Virus record (IMG/VR): IMGVR_UViG_3300044846_003474
Location: 1 to 64,000 of that record
DNA from: a virus
DNA length: 64,000 nucleotides
Reading direction: 5' to 3' (one strand)
Made by a program: the position numbers and the translations under genes. How positions within the stretch are numbered: position 1 is the stretch's first letter; every line of letters begins with the position of its first letter. The notes beneath the pieces were generated by a model, which worked only from the letters and a program-made list of their open reading frames with translations, made no database searches and was not told where the DNA came from. Shown in pieces: positions 1-9,183 of the stretch.

Positions 1-2626
1 CGTCTGTACCGCTTGACCCTGATGTTCCTGAAGAACCACTTGTTCCGTCAATACCACTTGAACCTGAAGTTCCTGAGCTACCGCTAGTTCCACTTGAACC
101 ACTAGTTCCACTTGAACCTGAAGTTCCTGAGCTACCGCTAGTTCCACTTGAACCTGAAGTTCCTGAAGAACCACTTGTTCCATCAATACCACTTGAACCT
201 GAAGTTCCTGAAGAACCACTTGTTCCACTTGAACCTGAAGTTCCATCTATTCCACTGCTACCGCTAGTTCCTGAAGAACCTGAAGTGCCGTCTGTACCGC
301 TTGACCCTGATGTTCCTGAAGAACCACTTGTTCCGTCAATACCACTTGAACCTGAAGTTCCTGAGCTACCGCTAGTTCCACTTGAACCACTAGTTCCACT
401 TGAACCTGAAGTTCCCGAAGAACCACTTGTTCCGTCTATACCGCTAGAACCTGAAGTCCCTGATGAACCACTTGTTCCATCAATACCACTTGAACCTGAT
501 GTTCCCGAAGAACCACTTGTTCCGCTTGATCCTGAAGTTCCCGAAGAACCTGATGTTCCACTTGATCCTGATGTTCCTGAAGTTCCTGATGAACCCGAAG
601 TTCCTGAAGAACCCGAAGTTCCTGATGAACCACTTGTTCCGCTAGTTCCTGAACTTCCACTTGTACCATCTATACCACTTGAACCTGATGTTCCTGAAGA
701 ACCACTTGAACCTGATGTACCATCTGTACCTGAACTACCACTAGTTCCTGAAGATCCACTTGTTCCACTTGAACCTGATGTTCCTGATGAACCCGAAGTC
801 CCTGATAAACCCGAAGTCCCACTTGAACCTGATGTTCCATCTATACCGCTAGAACCTGAAGTCCCTGATGAACCACTTGTTCCATCAATACCACTTGAAC
901 CTGATGTTCCCGAAGAACCACTTGTTCCGCTTGATCCTGAAGTTCCCGAAGAACCTGATGTTCCACTTGATCCTGATGTTCCTGAAGTTCCTGATGAACC
1001 ACTTGTTCCGCTAGTTCCTGAACTTCCACTTGTACCATCCGTACCACTTGAACCTGATGTTCCTGAAGAACCACTTGTACCATCTATACCACTTGATCCT
1101 GATGTTCCACTTGAACCTGATGTACCTGAACTTCCTGATGTTCCTGAAGTTCCTGATGAACCACTTGTTCCGCTAGTTCCTGAACTTCCACTTGTACCAT
1201 CTATACCACTTGATCCTGAAGTTCCCGAAGAACCACTTGTACCATCTATTCCTGAACTACCACTAGTTCCTGAAGAACCACTTGTACCATCCGTACCACT
1301 TGAACCTGATGTTCCACTTGAACCTGATGTTCCACTTGAACCAGATGTTCCCGAAGAACCACTTGTTCCGCTTGATCCTGAAGTTCCCGAAGAACCACTT
1401 GTACCATCCGTACCACTTGAACCTGATGTTCCTGAAGAACCACTTGTACCATCTATACCACTTGATCCTGATGTTCCACTTGAACCTGATGTACCTGAAC
1501 TTCCTGATGTTCCTGAGCTACCACTAGTTCCTGATGTACCACTTGAGCCTGATGTTCCAGAAGAACCACTTGTACCATCTATACCTGAGCTACCACTAGT
1601 TCCTGATGAACCACTTGTACCATCTATTCCACTTGAACCGCTAGTACCTGAAGAACCACTTGTTCCGTCAGTTCCTGAGCTACCACTAGTTCCCGAAGAA
1701 CCACTAGTGCCACTTGTTCCGCTAGTACCACTTGATCCTGATGTTCCACTTGAACCGCTTGTACCATCTGTGCCTGAACTTCCTGATGTACCATCTGTAC
1801 CACTTGAACCTGAAGTTCCTGAAGAACCACTTGTTCCATCTATTCCACTTGAACCTGACGTGCCTGAACTTCCGCTAGTACCTGAAGAACCGCTAGTTCC
1901 GTCTGTTCCTGAGCTACCACTAGTCCCTGAAGAACCACTTGTACCATCCGTACCACTTGAACCTGAAGTGCCATCGGTTCCTGAACTTCCTGATGTACCA
2001 TCCGTACCACTTGAACCTGATGTTCCCGAACTACCTGATGTACCATCTATACCTGAACTACCGCTAGTTCCTGAAGAACCACTTGTACCATCTGTTCCTG
2101 AAGAACCGCTTGTACCATCTATACCTGAACTACCACTAGTTCCTGAAGAACCACTTGTGCCGTCTGTTCCTGAACTTCCTGATGTTCCATCTGTTCCTGA
2201 AGAACCACTTGTTCCTGAAGAACCTGAAGTTCCGCTAGTACCTGATGTTCCTGAAGAACCACTTGTACCATCTATTCCACTTGAACCACTTGTACCATCT
2301 ATTCCACTTGAACCTGATGTTCCGTTTATACCTGAACTACCGCTAGTTCCTGAAGAACCACTAGTTCCACTTGTTCCTGAAGTACCACTTGAACCTGATG
2401 TTCCGTTTATACCTGAACTACCACTAGTTCCACTTGAACCTGAAGTACCATCTATTCCACTTGAACCGCTAGTTCCTGAAGAACCACTAGTTCCTGAGGA
2501 ACCTGAAGTACCACTTGTTCCTGATGTTCCGTCTGAACCTGAAGTACCACTTGTTCCTGATGTTCCATCTATACCTGAGCTACCACTAGTTCCTGAAGTA
2601 CCTGAAGTACCTGAAGTACCAACACT
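1..2626. repeat. Nine-base Gly-X-Y coding repeat with larger duplications
   Basis: The DNA is a degenerate 9-bp repeat (plus strand units such as CCTGAAGTT and CCACTTGAA). Larger near-identical direct copies sit inside it: about 435-595 matches 840-1000 (offset 405 bp, 45 triplets), and about 1032-1147 matches 1401-1516 (offset 369 bp, 41 triplets). All offsets are multiples of 9, which keeps both the frame and the glycine register. This fits growth by unequal recombination or slippage under selection for the triplet register. Confidence 0.9.
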
Positions 2627-2779
2627 ACCAATAACTGAAGCAAGTTGAGCTAAACTAGCCTTATAAGATGATCCGGCAGGATTTTGAGATGTGTCACCTG
2701 TAATGACAATATGTACTATATCATTTACAGATATAGTTGGTGCTAATACTCTATCCGTCAGTCTTTGATAATTTGGCAT
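1..2779 (-). CDS. Collagen-like fibre protein, 3' end outside window
   Basis: The minus frame stays open from the ATG at 2779 to the left edge, so at least 926 residues are present and the C-terminus is missing. The first ~52 residues form a non-repetitive head (starts MPNYQRLTDRVLAP, ends near SLAQLASVIGSVG). After it nearly every third residue is Gly, in triplets such as GTS, GSS, GTD, GID and GTSG, about 285 Gly-X-Y triplets in the window. X and Y are almost only Ser, Thr, Asp, Ile, Val. Gly-X-Y of this kind forms collagen-like triple helices in phage fibres and bacterial surface proteins. A TATTTATA motif and AAAAGAGG lie just before the start. Inferred role: trimeric tail or head fibre. 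Proline is almost absent, so helix stability would have to come from elsewhere, for example glycans. Confidence 0.85.
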   Translation of the reverse strand, partial: MPNYQRLTDRVLAPTISVNDIVHIVITGDTSQNPAGSSYKASLAQLASVIGSVGTSGTSGTSGTSGSSGIDGTSGTSGTSGSDGTSGTSGTSGSSGTSGSSGTSGSSGIDGTSGSSGTSGSSGINGTSGSSGTSGTSGTSGSSGTSGSSGINGTSGSSGIDGTSGSSGIDGTSGSSGTSGTSGTSGSSGTSGSSGTDGTSGSSGTDGTSGSSGTSGSSGIDGTSGSSGTDGTSGSSGTSGSSGIDGTSGSSGTSGSSGTDGTSGSSGTDGTSGSSGTDGTSGSSGTSGSSGTDGTSGSSGTSGSSGTSGSSGIDGTSGSSGTSGSSGTDGTSGSSGTDGTSGSSGTSGSSGTSGTSGTSGSSGTSGSSGTDGTSGSSGTSGSSGIDGTSGSSGTSGSSGIDGTSGSSGTSGSSGTSGTSGSSGTSGSSGTSGSSGTSGSSGIDGTSGSSGTSGSSGTDGTSGSSGTSGSSGTSGSSGTSGSSGTSGSSGTSGSSGTDGTSGSSGTSGSSGIDGTSGSSGTSGSSGIDGTSGSSGTSGTSGSSGTSGTSGSSGTSGSSGTSGSSGIDGTSGSSGTSGSSGTDGTSGSSGTSGTSGSSGTSGTSGSSGTSGSSGTSGSSGTSGSSGTSGSSGIDGTSGSSGTSGSSGIDGTSGSSGTSGLSGTSGSSGTSGSSGTSGSSGTSGSSGTDGTSGSSGSSGTSGSSGIDGTSGSSGTSGTSGSSGTSGSSGTSGSSGTSGTSGSSGTSGSSGTSGSSGTSGSSGTSGSSGIDGTSGSSGTSGSSGIDGTSGSSGTSGSSGTSGSSGTSGSSGTSGSSGIDGTSGSSGTSGSSGTDGTSGSSGTSGSSGIDGTSGSSGTSGSSGTSGSSGIDGTSGSSGTSGSSGTSGSSGTSGSSGTSGSSGTSGSSGTSGSSGIDGTSGSSGTSGSSGTD

Positions 2780-2790
2780 CCTCTTTTACT

Positions 2791-2798
2791 TATAAATA
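2791..2798 (-). promoter_or_regulatory. Phage TATTTATA motif
   Basis: TATTTATA on the coding strand, 11 bases before the start of the collagen-like gene. It is one of a series found before structural genes in this window. Confidence 0.5.
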
Positions 2799-2810
2799 TT
2801 AAAAATTTTA

Positions 2811-3116
2811 TTATTGGTCCTCAAAAATATAAATATTTCCATCCATGAATAAGAATACCTCCGCTGATTGGAATATTTTACCCTTGGCATCCCCACAATA
2901 TATGATTCCAAATTCTTCACAACCATTTGCATCAATTATTTTAAGACCAATTGCAGGAACATTATTAAATTGAGATGGTACGTTTAATGTTATTGATGGT
3001 GGAATCGGAGTGTTTATTGTTGCCAAAATTGCACATTGATTACCATAGACATCGCAGACATATAAAACGTAGGGTGCGGTAGCACCTGTTATTCCATCAA
3101 TTTGTAATATTAACAT
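2811..3116 (-). CDS. Hypothetical small virion-type protein
   Basis: 101 residues, not recognised. The sequence is beta-type, with the start MLILQIDGITG, single cysteines spread along it (VCDVYGNQC, GCEEFGIIYCGD) and no signal peptide or membrane segment. It lies between the collagen-like gene and a Thr-Pro-rich gene, all on the same strand, and has a TATTTATG variant of the phage motif before its start. The Cys-containing turns (NGCEEF, YCGD) resemble the style of the larger neighbour at 3685-7977, so it may be an accessory fibre or tip protein. That is inference from position only. Confidence 0.6.
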   Translation of the reverse strand: MLILQIDGITGATAPYVLYVCDVYGNQCAILATINTPIPPSITLNVPSQFNNVPAIGLKIIDANGCEEFGIIYCGDAKGKIFQSAEVFLFMDGNIYIFEDQ

Positions 3117-3149
3117 ATACCATAAATAGTTTGATAATAAAAAAACAAA

Positions 3150-3650
3150 CTACGGTAGTATTGGACAATATCCATTTGTTACCGTTAATGTTGGTGTCCT
3201 TGTTGGTTTAGGCGTTCTACTTGGTGATGGACAACCACACGGATTTGTACACGTAGGGTGAGGTGTGGGAGTTAGTGTTTGAGTCATTGTTTGTGTTACC
3301 GTAATTGTTGGTGTTGGTATACAAACATATTTAGTTTCAGTCGGAGTAACCGTTTGAGTTGGTGTTGGCGTAGGTGTTTTTGTTAATGTTGGTGTAGGTG
3401 TTGGTGTAGGAGTTGGTCTAACAACATTTAATATATTAGGGCAATCACTATCAAGACATTGATCGTTTAATACTAATATAGTATAAGTACCATATATTTC
3501 TCTTGGTGGTGTTAACAACGAAGGGTTAAACGTACAAGGTAAAGTTACATCACCTAAATTAATTACAATATTATCATTGTCAGGTTTAAATATTATATTT
3601 GCAACCTCACCATCGTAATTAACACTTTGTATTATTATAGTTTGACTCAT
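3150..3650 (-). CDS. Thr-Pro repeat protein, probable fibre component
   Basis: 166 residues in three parts: a beta-type head (1-80, with CTFNPSLLTPP and DQCLDSDCPN), a mucin-like stretch of Thr-Pro repeats (about 82-130, VRPTPTPTPTPT and similar), and a Cys- and Pro-rich tail (PTCTNPCGCPSPSRTPKPTR) ending NGYCPILP. No membrane segment. The same TPTPT linkers occur in the 1430-residue neighbour, so the two are likely related in use. TATTTATA lies 11 bases before the ATG. Thr-Pro linkers are typical stiff spacers and classic O-glycosylation targets; glycosylation here is inference. Function otherwise unknown. Confidence 0.65.
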   Translation of the reverse strand: MSQTIIIQSVNYDGEVANIIFKPDNDNIVINLGDVTLPCTFNPSLLTPPREIYGTYTILVLNDQCLDSDCPNILNVVRPTPTPTPTPTLTKTPTPTPTQTVTPTETKYVCIPTPTITVTQTMTQTLTPTPHPTCTNPCGCPSPSRTPKPTRTPTLTVTNGYCPILP

Positions 3651-3661
3651 CCTTGTTTACC

Positions 3662-3669
3662 TATAAATA
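3662..3669 (-). promoter_or_regulatory. Phage TATTTATA motif
   Basis: TATTTATA on the coding strand, 11 bases before the Thr-Pro protein start at 3650. Confidence 0.5.
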
Positions 3670-3684
3670 CAATCTGAAATTATT

Positions 3685-6600
3685 TTATAAAAAATAATTC
3701 GGATCAACAACATGACCACTAGGGTACAATGAATTAACCTCATAAACTAATGTACCAGTAGGGTTAAGATATCTTAATTCATAGTATGTTGGGTTAGTTA
3801 TATCAGTCAAAACTATAAAGTACTGATAGAATGTATTTGTAAAATATTGTGATTCATTTCCAGTTAATATATCAATTTGATTTTCAAACGTCATCCAACT
3901 AAAATTACAAGTTGTTGCGGATAAACTTGGTATAAATGTTAATGGACTACCGGAATATGGTAATGTTCTTGTTGAATAATAAGGAATACTTAATCTAGAA
4001 TCTCCCAAATACGATACCGGTGTTGGTGAATTAATTTCCATTTTATATCTACCGTTAAATGGGTTTTCATATCTTAATGCAATATTTGACGTTTGGTTAA
4101 TGTTAGGATAATTAATTGTTGAGTTAATTGTTGAAGTAATGTCTTCCGCAACAAAATAACAATCATCACAAGTACTTTGTGGATATTGATTTGTTATGGT
4201 CGCTAAATTTATTGTTAAAATATATGAACCAGGACCACCACTTGGTGTTACAGTTGAACTTGGATGTATATCATACACAAAGGTGTTATATTGACCATCA
4301 CCGCAAGTACTATTAACCGATAAAGGTTCAATATTTTTAAAAGTAATATATTGATAATAATCAATATTAGTTGGAGATGGGGGTGTTGGGGTCCATCCAT
4401 TTAATAAATTAAATTGTGTTTGATATGAGTTATAAAACGCATCTCTATCCGTAATAGATGAACAAGTTATTGTTATTACGGAACCAACTTTTACCACATT
4501 TATTGTTTGTCCAATAGTTGTTTGACAAACATCATCTTCTATAACACCTGTAAAATCACATCCTTGATTAAATGATACGTTAGCAGACATTGTCCCACCA
4601 TTTAATCCCTGATAAAGAGATTGAGGAGTTTGAGTGTAGAATGTTGTATCTAAAGAAGGGTTTGATAATGAGTGCATATATTTGAAGATATCCTCATTTG
4701 TTAATCCAGATTGTGGACACCCTATAATGTTAGCACTAAACGATAATATATCACAAGGAGATATTAATGAGTTTGTAATTGTAGTTTCGTCAATTTTAAA
4801 TAATGGGTTTGTTTCTAAACAACTATCACAACTAAAACTTTCTAAACAAGTGAAATATAAATCCCAACTTGTTTGAATAATATTGGAGTTTGGTATCAAT
4901 TCCAAAATTAAATAATCACCATTGTTAATTATAAAATTAGTTAAGTTAATTGGTTTACTATAGTAGGAATTTGAATTATTTGTGGCAATTCGTTTAGGAT
5001 TTGTGGAAACTCTATAGTCTGTTCCACCATTAACAGATTGACCAATTTCTAAATATTCAACAACAATTGGATCACTATAATTAGTACCATCTTGGTTTAT
5101 AAATGTTATTTTTAATGTGTCAGATACTGTATCCCCCTTAATTGAATATGCAAAATACGGTTGTGTTGGATCCAATTCAAACGTTGTTGATAATGAACCT
5201 GGAAGTACTTGAGATCCTGGTGTTGTTGTGTAAGTTTTTCTACATTTATAATTACCAACTTCTGTGCAGTTCTCACAACTATAAGATAATACCGTAATAT
5301 TAATATCACTTAAACAATCTAAATTTGCTTGTGTTGTTCCTTCCGCACCTGTTGATGTATATGTTACTCCGTCAATTACTATTGATTGTAAAACAGGTGT
5401 ATATTGTCCCGCAGGTATTGGAGGCGCAAAATTTGATGTTAATGGGTGAGTCACAGTATAAACTGTAAATCCTGGTATTAACGGTCCATATCCACTAACT
5501 AATTGTATGTTTCCTAATGAATCGTACCAATAAATAACATACGATGTTATTGAACCACACCCACCTGTTAAACTACCAACAACTAATTGCCCAATAGTAT
5601 TTGAACTATATGTGTCAAATCCTAAACTACATGGTGGTGAACATAAATTTTCACTGTATACCGATGTTGAGGTTGGAGTTGGTGTTGGAGTTATTGTTAG
5701 TGTTGGAGTTATTGTTAGTGTTGGTGTTGGTATTATAGTTGTAGTAGTTGTTATTAATGGATGAGTTGTAGTTGTTGTTTCAATTTCATATGTGAAATCA
5801 TTTACATCACAAACAAATACATCACAATCAGGACAATCGTAATCAAACATATCAAAAGTACCTTTCAATACGTTAAAGTTATGTTTAACCTCAGCCGATG
5901 ATAATGGTGTCACATACATTCTAAATTGAGATATACCTCCTTCAAATGTTCCACCAAAATTTTGTTCCAATAAAATATTTGTTTTCATTCCCGCAAATGT
6001 TGTTCCACTAAGAATATTCACAGGGAATAATTCAGGATCCTGAATATAATTGTTATAAGGATAAGTTGTTGATGAGAAAGTTAAGTTCTCATGTAGTCCT
6101 TGAGTACCCCCACCCCACGAAATGTTGAATGGAACCCCAAGTTGTCTTTCTTTATCTGTATTAAGTGCTCTTGGAATAATTTCTTCAAAGTCTTCAATAG
6201 TGTAAAATGGTTTACCATTAACATAGATTCTTAATCTACCCATTCTATATTTTTTATCATCCAACCATTTTTGATTTAGATTAACAAGTTCAACCATTTC
6301 AGGTTCCTTTTTACCATTAGTAATTGGAACGGTAATTAATTTTGTTGTGTCATTTGCAAGTGAATCAAGATATTCACGTTTTGTGATATCATCTAACCCA
6401 CCTCTATATTTTAAATCACAAGTATCTAAATATGTATACCTACTCCATACAACATTAATATTAACCCATTTCTCTACATCAAAGAATGGGGCACATTTGT
6501 CAACACAATAATCGTATATACCATTTGGTGAACAATATTCGGATATAGTATAACCCGTTACATAAGTTTGACCGGTAATACAAGTTCCTGATGTTTGGCA

Positions 6601-7977
6601 ATCACCTGTAATTTTTAATACTTTAACACCAATCTTTGGATTTTTTGGATCACCACATAATTTTAATGAGAACGCATTTGATAAAGAATCAAATAAAGGA
6701 TCTTTTTCACAAGTATCTTCTATTGAAGTATATCCTGTTGTTGAACAATCAAGACAATCATAACAAGTCTCACAACCCGCACAACTTGGTGTACACACAG
6801 GTGGTAATAAACAATTCTCAACAGTTAGTGTTGGAGTAAATGATGGTGTTGGTGTAGGTGTGCAATAACAACCCTGTTCTACCGTTGGTGTTGGAGTTGG
6901 TGTTGGTGTAACAAAAATTGTAGGACAAATATGTGTCTGACATTCCCAACCACAAGTGTCACATCGTTCTTCACCACAATTACAACCACAAGTTAATTTT
7001 TTATCTTTATCTCCACCACATAAATTACAACCATAATTTAAATGGTTATCGTGTTTATTATCAACGGATCTTGGTGGGTAAACGTAAATACATCTACTAT
7101 TATTAGTGTAAGTGTTACAACACGCACAAGTTTCAACTTTTGTTAAACCAGATGTGACTCTTGTGTATCCTGTAAAACAATTTGGTGAACCATCTGCGTG
7201 GTGATAAAATTTATTTTCAGCTCTTGTACCAAAATAAAAAAATGTGTTTTTATTATCGGGATATATTTCATTTAATGTTGTCTCATCAGGATCAGGAAAA
7301 TATTGATCAATCAATCTAGGTTTAATTACCATTTCAACTGACCAACCTTTATTCATTCTCTCAGGGAAAATGTCATAATCATACCCAAATAGTTTGTAGA
7401 ATCCTTGATAAAAACCACCATATAATTCGTGATATTTACCAAAAGTTGGGTCTGTCTTACTAACAACCTCATATAAAGTTGTTTTTGGTATTCCCGAAAA
7501 CCTATGATTAGTTTCAGTATAACCGGTAACTTGAAACATTTTTAATCTTCTATCAAAATGTAATCTATCAAATTTTAAACTATCATCATATAAACCATTT
7601 GTAAAATAAATTGTTTCTCCTGACATTTTTGTTACCAACCCATTATCAATACCAGTTAAACCAATATCACAAGCCGTTGATGATGAAAAACAAGTTAAAT
7701 CTAAATTTTTTGGGTTATAGTAGTTTTGTGATACAAAAACATTATTGGTGTTATAATTTTTATAGGTTAGCGTTAAATCTTGTGCGCTTAATGGGTCACT
7801 AATATTAAAATTAATTGGTAAACGATCACCATATGTTTGGGCAATTAAAAACGGAGAAAAAATAACTTCTTGATTATAATCTTTTTCATCAGAAGTCAAC
7901 GACATATCCATACTATCGGACTCAAGATTTATCCTGTACTTCTTATAAACATATTGATTAATATTTTGTTCCGCCAT
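3685..7977 (-). CDS. Large Cys-rich fibre or adhesin with LamG-like domain
   Basis: 1430 residues, the largest complete gene here. Residues about 200-270 and 510-720 read like one LamG/concanavalin-like jelly roll split by an insert: GWSVEMVIKP, then WVNINVVWSRY, GRLRIYVNGKPFYTIEDF and GGISQFRMYVTPLSSAEV. The insert (about 280-420) is rich in cysteine pairs (CACCNTYT, CGCNCGEERCDTCGWEC) and Thr-Pro linkers. Another Thr-Pro linker (LTITPTLTITPTPTPT) near 760 leads into beta-type modules with regular Cys. No signal peptide. LamG folds commonly bind glycans, so a tail fibre or receptor-binding role is likely. Paired cysteines suggest metal binding or late disulphide formation. It begins the minus-strand fibre run and is divergent from 8101. 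Confidence 0.7.
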   Translation of the reverse strand: MAEQNINQYVYKKYRINLESDSMDMSLTSDEKDYNQEVIFSPFLIAQTYGDRLPINFNISDPLSAQDLTLTYKNYNTNNVFVSQNYYNPKNLDLTCFSSSTACDIGLTGIDNGLVTKMSGETIYFTNGLYDDSLKFDRLHFDRRLKMFQVTGYTETNHRFSGIPKTTLYEVVSKTDPTFGKYHELYGGFYQGFYKLFGYDYDIFPERMNKGWSVEMVIKPRLIDQYFPDPDETTLNEIYPDNKNTFFYFGTRAENKFYHHADGSPNCFTGYTRVTSGLTKVETCACCNTYTNNSRCIYVYPPRSVDNKHDNHLNYGCNLCGGDKDKKLTCGCNCGEERCDTCGWECQTHICPTIFVTPTPTPTPTVEQGCYCTPTPTPSFTPTLTVENCLLPPVCTPSCAGCETCYDCLDCSTTGYTSIEDTCEKDPLFDSLSNAFSLKLCGDPKNPKIGVKVLKITGDCQTSGTCITGQTYVTGYTISEYCSPNGIYDYCVDKCAPFFDVEKWVNINVVWSRYTYLDTCDLKYRGGLDDITKREYLDSLANDTTKLITVPITNGKKEPEMVELVNLNQKWLDDKKYRMGRLRIYVNGKPFYTIEDFEEIIPRALNTDKERQLGVPFNISWGGGTQGLHENLTFSSTTYPYNNYIQDPELFPVNILSGTTFAGMKTNILLEQNFGGTFEGGISQFRMYVTPLSSAEVKHNFNVLKGTFDMFDYDCPDCDVFVCDVNDFTYEIETTTTTHPLITTTTTIIPTPTLTITPTLTITPTPTPTSTSVYSENLCSPPCSLGFDTYSSNTIGQLVVGSLTGGCGSITSYVIYWYDSLGNIQLVSGYGPLIPGFTVYTVTHPLTSNFAPPIPAGQYTPVLQSIVIDGVTYTSTGAEGTTQANLDCLSDINITVLSYSCENCTEVGNYKCRKTYTTTPGSQVLPGSLSTTFELDPTQPYFAYSIKGDTVSDTLKITFINQDGTNYSDPIVVEYLEIGQSVNGGTDYRVSTNPKRIATNNSNSYYSKPINLTNFIINNGDYLILELIPNSNIIQTSWDLYFTCLESFSCDSCLETNPLFKIDETTITNSLISPCDILSFSANIIGCPQSGLTNEDIFKYMHSLSNPSLDTTFYTQTPQSLYQGLNGGTMSANVSFNQGCDFTGVIEDDVCQTTIGQTINVVKVGSVITITCSSITDRDAFYNSYQTQFNLLNGWTPTPPSPTNIDYYQYITFKNIEPLSVNSTCGDGQYNTFVYDIHPSSTVTPSGGPGSYILTINLATITNQYPQSTCDDCYFVAEDITSTINSTINYPNINQTSNIALRYENPFNGRYKMEINSPTPVSYLGDSRLSIPYYSTRTLPYSGSPLTFIPSLSATTCNFSWMTFENQIDILTGNESQYFTNTFYQYFIVLTDITNPTYYELRYLNPTGTLVYEVNSLYPSGHVVDPNYFL

Positions 7978-7987
7978 TCTTTTTATT

Positions 7988-7995
7988 AATAAATA
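7988..7995 (-). promoter_or_regulatory. Phage TATTTATT motif
   Basis: TATTTATT on the coding strand, 10 bases before the start at 7977, a one-base variant of the motif seen before other structural genes. Confidence 0.4.
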
Positions 7996-8090
7996 CCATA
8001 AATGAAAGTATTTATATTAAAAAAAGTTTTTATGATTAACTTTAATACAGAATATTTTAAAAAACCATATTATTTCTTTCTGAAAGACAA

Positions 8091-8095
8091 AGGAG
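8091..8095 (+). promoter_or_regulatory. Strong Shine-Dalgarno site
   Basis: AGGAG five bases before ATG 8101 (AAAGGAGATAAAATG). It decides the start: the open frame extends upstream to 8002 but only this ATG has a ribosome site. Such sites are rare in this window. Confidence 0.7.
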
Positions 8096-8100
8096 ATAAA

Positions 8101-9183
8101 ATGTCATTGTATTACTCAGTTTCAGAAAATTTAAATGAGGCTAAACAAATAGATAGTAGAATGGATTTTGATAAATCAGAAGAAAAAAATATTAAAACTT
8201 TTATTAGTGTAATACTATCTGAAGGTAAAAAAATGAGTACTGGTGAAATTACAGGTCGTTTAAAGAAATATAAAGATGGTATTACTAAAGAATTTAAAGA
8301 AACAAAATTATTAATTAAAATTATTTTGTCTTCAGCAAAAAATTATATAAAAGATAAAGATTTTGAATTATCAAAAGAAGAAAAAGATTTTATTAAAGAC
8401 CAATCTGGTGATATTGCTAAGTTAATTCCATTAATTGTTTTACAACTATTACCGGGATCAACATTGGCAACACCATTTATAATTGAGTTTGGGAAAAAAT
8501 TAGGAATTAAAATGAATAGTAAAATTCCTGAAAAATATAAAGAAAAAGAAATTGAGGGTGAGGGTGAGTTAGCAGAATTTGTTGATGCCGATGGTACATT
8601 ATTAGGATCAAATATTCCAATGTTAGACCAACAAATGCATCCACACAAAACATTAGATCAAACGATTAAAATGGCAAGAGCAAATCAATGGCCTTATTTT
8701 AAACGTTATTATGGTGAATCTATAGAAAATAATATTAAAAATTTACTTGATGAGGTTGATCAATCTGAATCATTTGGATTTGAAGAAACTGAAGATGTTT
8801 CAACTTACGATGAGGCAGATGAAATTTTCAAAGATGAGTTAGGTGTTGAGGATGATATGGAACGTGAAGAAAGAGTTAAACGTTTAGGTTTTGATAGAAA
8901 CTTAGATAAACAACTTAAGAACGAAAAGAAAAAAGGAATGTGTAGAAATTGTTTTACTAAAAGACGATTGTCTGAATTAGAAAAACAAAAAATGACAGAT
9001 CTTATTGATGAAATATTAGTAAAGAAAAAGAAAAAAACTAACGATGTAGTACCTAAAGATGACTCTGAAGATTCTCCCGTTAGTAAAATATTAATAAGAA
9101 ATATTGAATCTATTAAAAAAATTGCAGACAAAGAAGGTATTAGTATTAATAAATTAATCAAACATTTAAAAGAAGGTGAATAA
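8101..9183 (+). CDS. LETM1-like domain protein
   Basis: 360 residues from the ATG with the AGGAG site. The N-terminal third is helical and charged. Around residues 95-140 it has IAKLIPLIVLQLLPGSTLA followed by TPFIIEFGKKLGIKM, a hydrophobic P-L-PGS-P pattern like the LETM1-like domain seen in Bacteroidota proteins. The rest is acidic, then Lys-rich with a CxxC (MCRNCFTKRR), and ends in a helix-turn-helix-like SINKLIKHLKEGE. A possible prohead-protease site (LNE|A) lies near the N-terminus. The next gene starts inside its last codons. The LETM1 link is by eye; function in the phage is unknown. Confidence 0.6.
   Translation: MSLYYSVSENLNEAKQIDSRMDFDKSEEKNIKTFISVILSEGKKMSTGEITGRLKKYKDGITKEFKETKLLIKIILSSAKNYIKDKDFELSKEEKDFIKDQSGDIAKLIPLIVLQLLPGSTLATPFIIEFGKKLGIKMNSKIPEKYKEKEIEGEGELAEFVDADGTLLGSNIPMLDQQMHPHKTLDQTIKMARANQWPYFKRYYGESIENNIKNLLDEVDQSESFGFEETEDVSTYDEADEIFKDELGVEDDMEREERVKRLGFDRNLDKQLKNEKKKGMCRNCFTKRRLSELEKQKMTDLIDEILVKKKKKTNDVVPKDDSEDSPVSKILIRNIESIKKIADKEGISINKLIKHLKEGE

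Noticed and set aside
1-2626. CRISPR-like short repeats
   Set aside because: The 9-bp units are contiguous and in coding register, with no unique spacers.
285-2648. 787-residue plus-strand ORF of PSVPLEPDVPEEP-type repeats
   Set aside because: It is the antisense reading of the Gly-X-Y repeat. The minus frame has a normal start, a non-repetitive head and an upstream motif; the plus frame begins inside the repeat with no signal.
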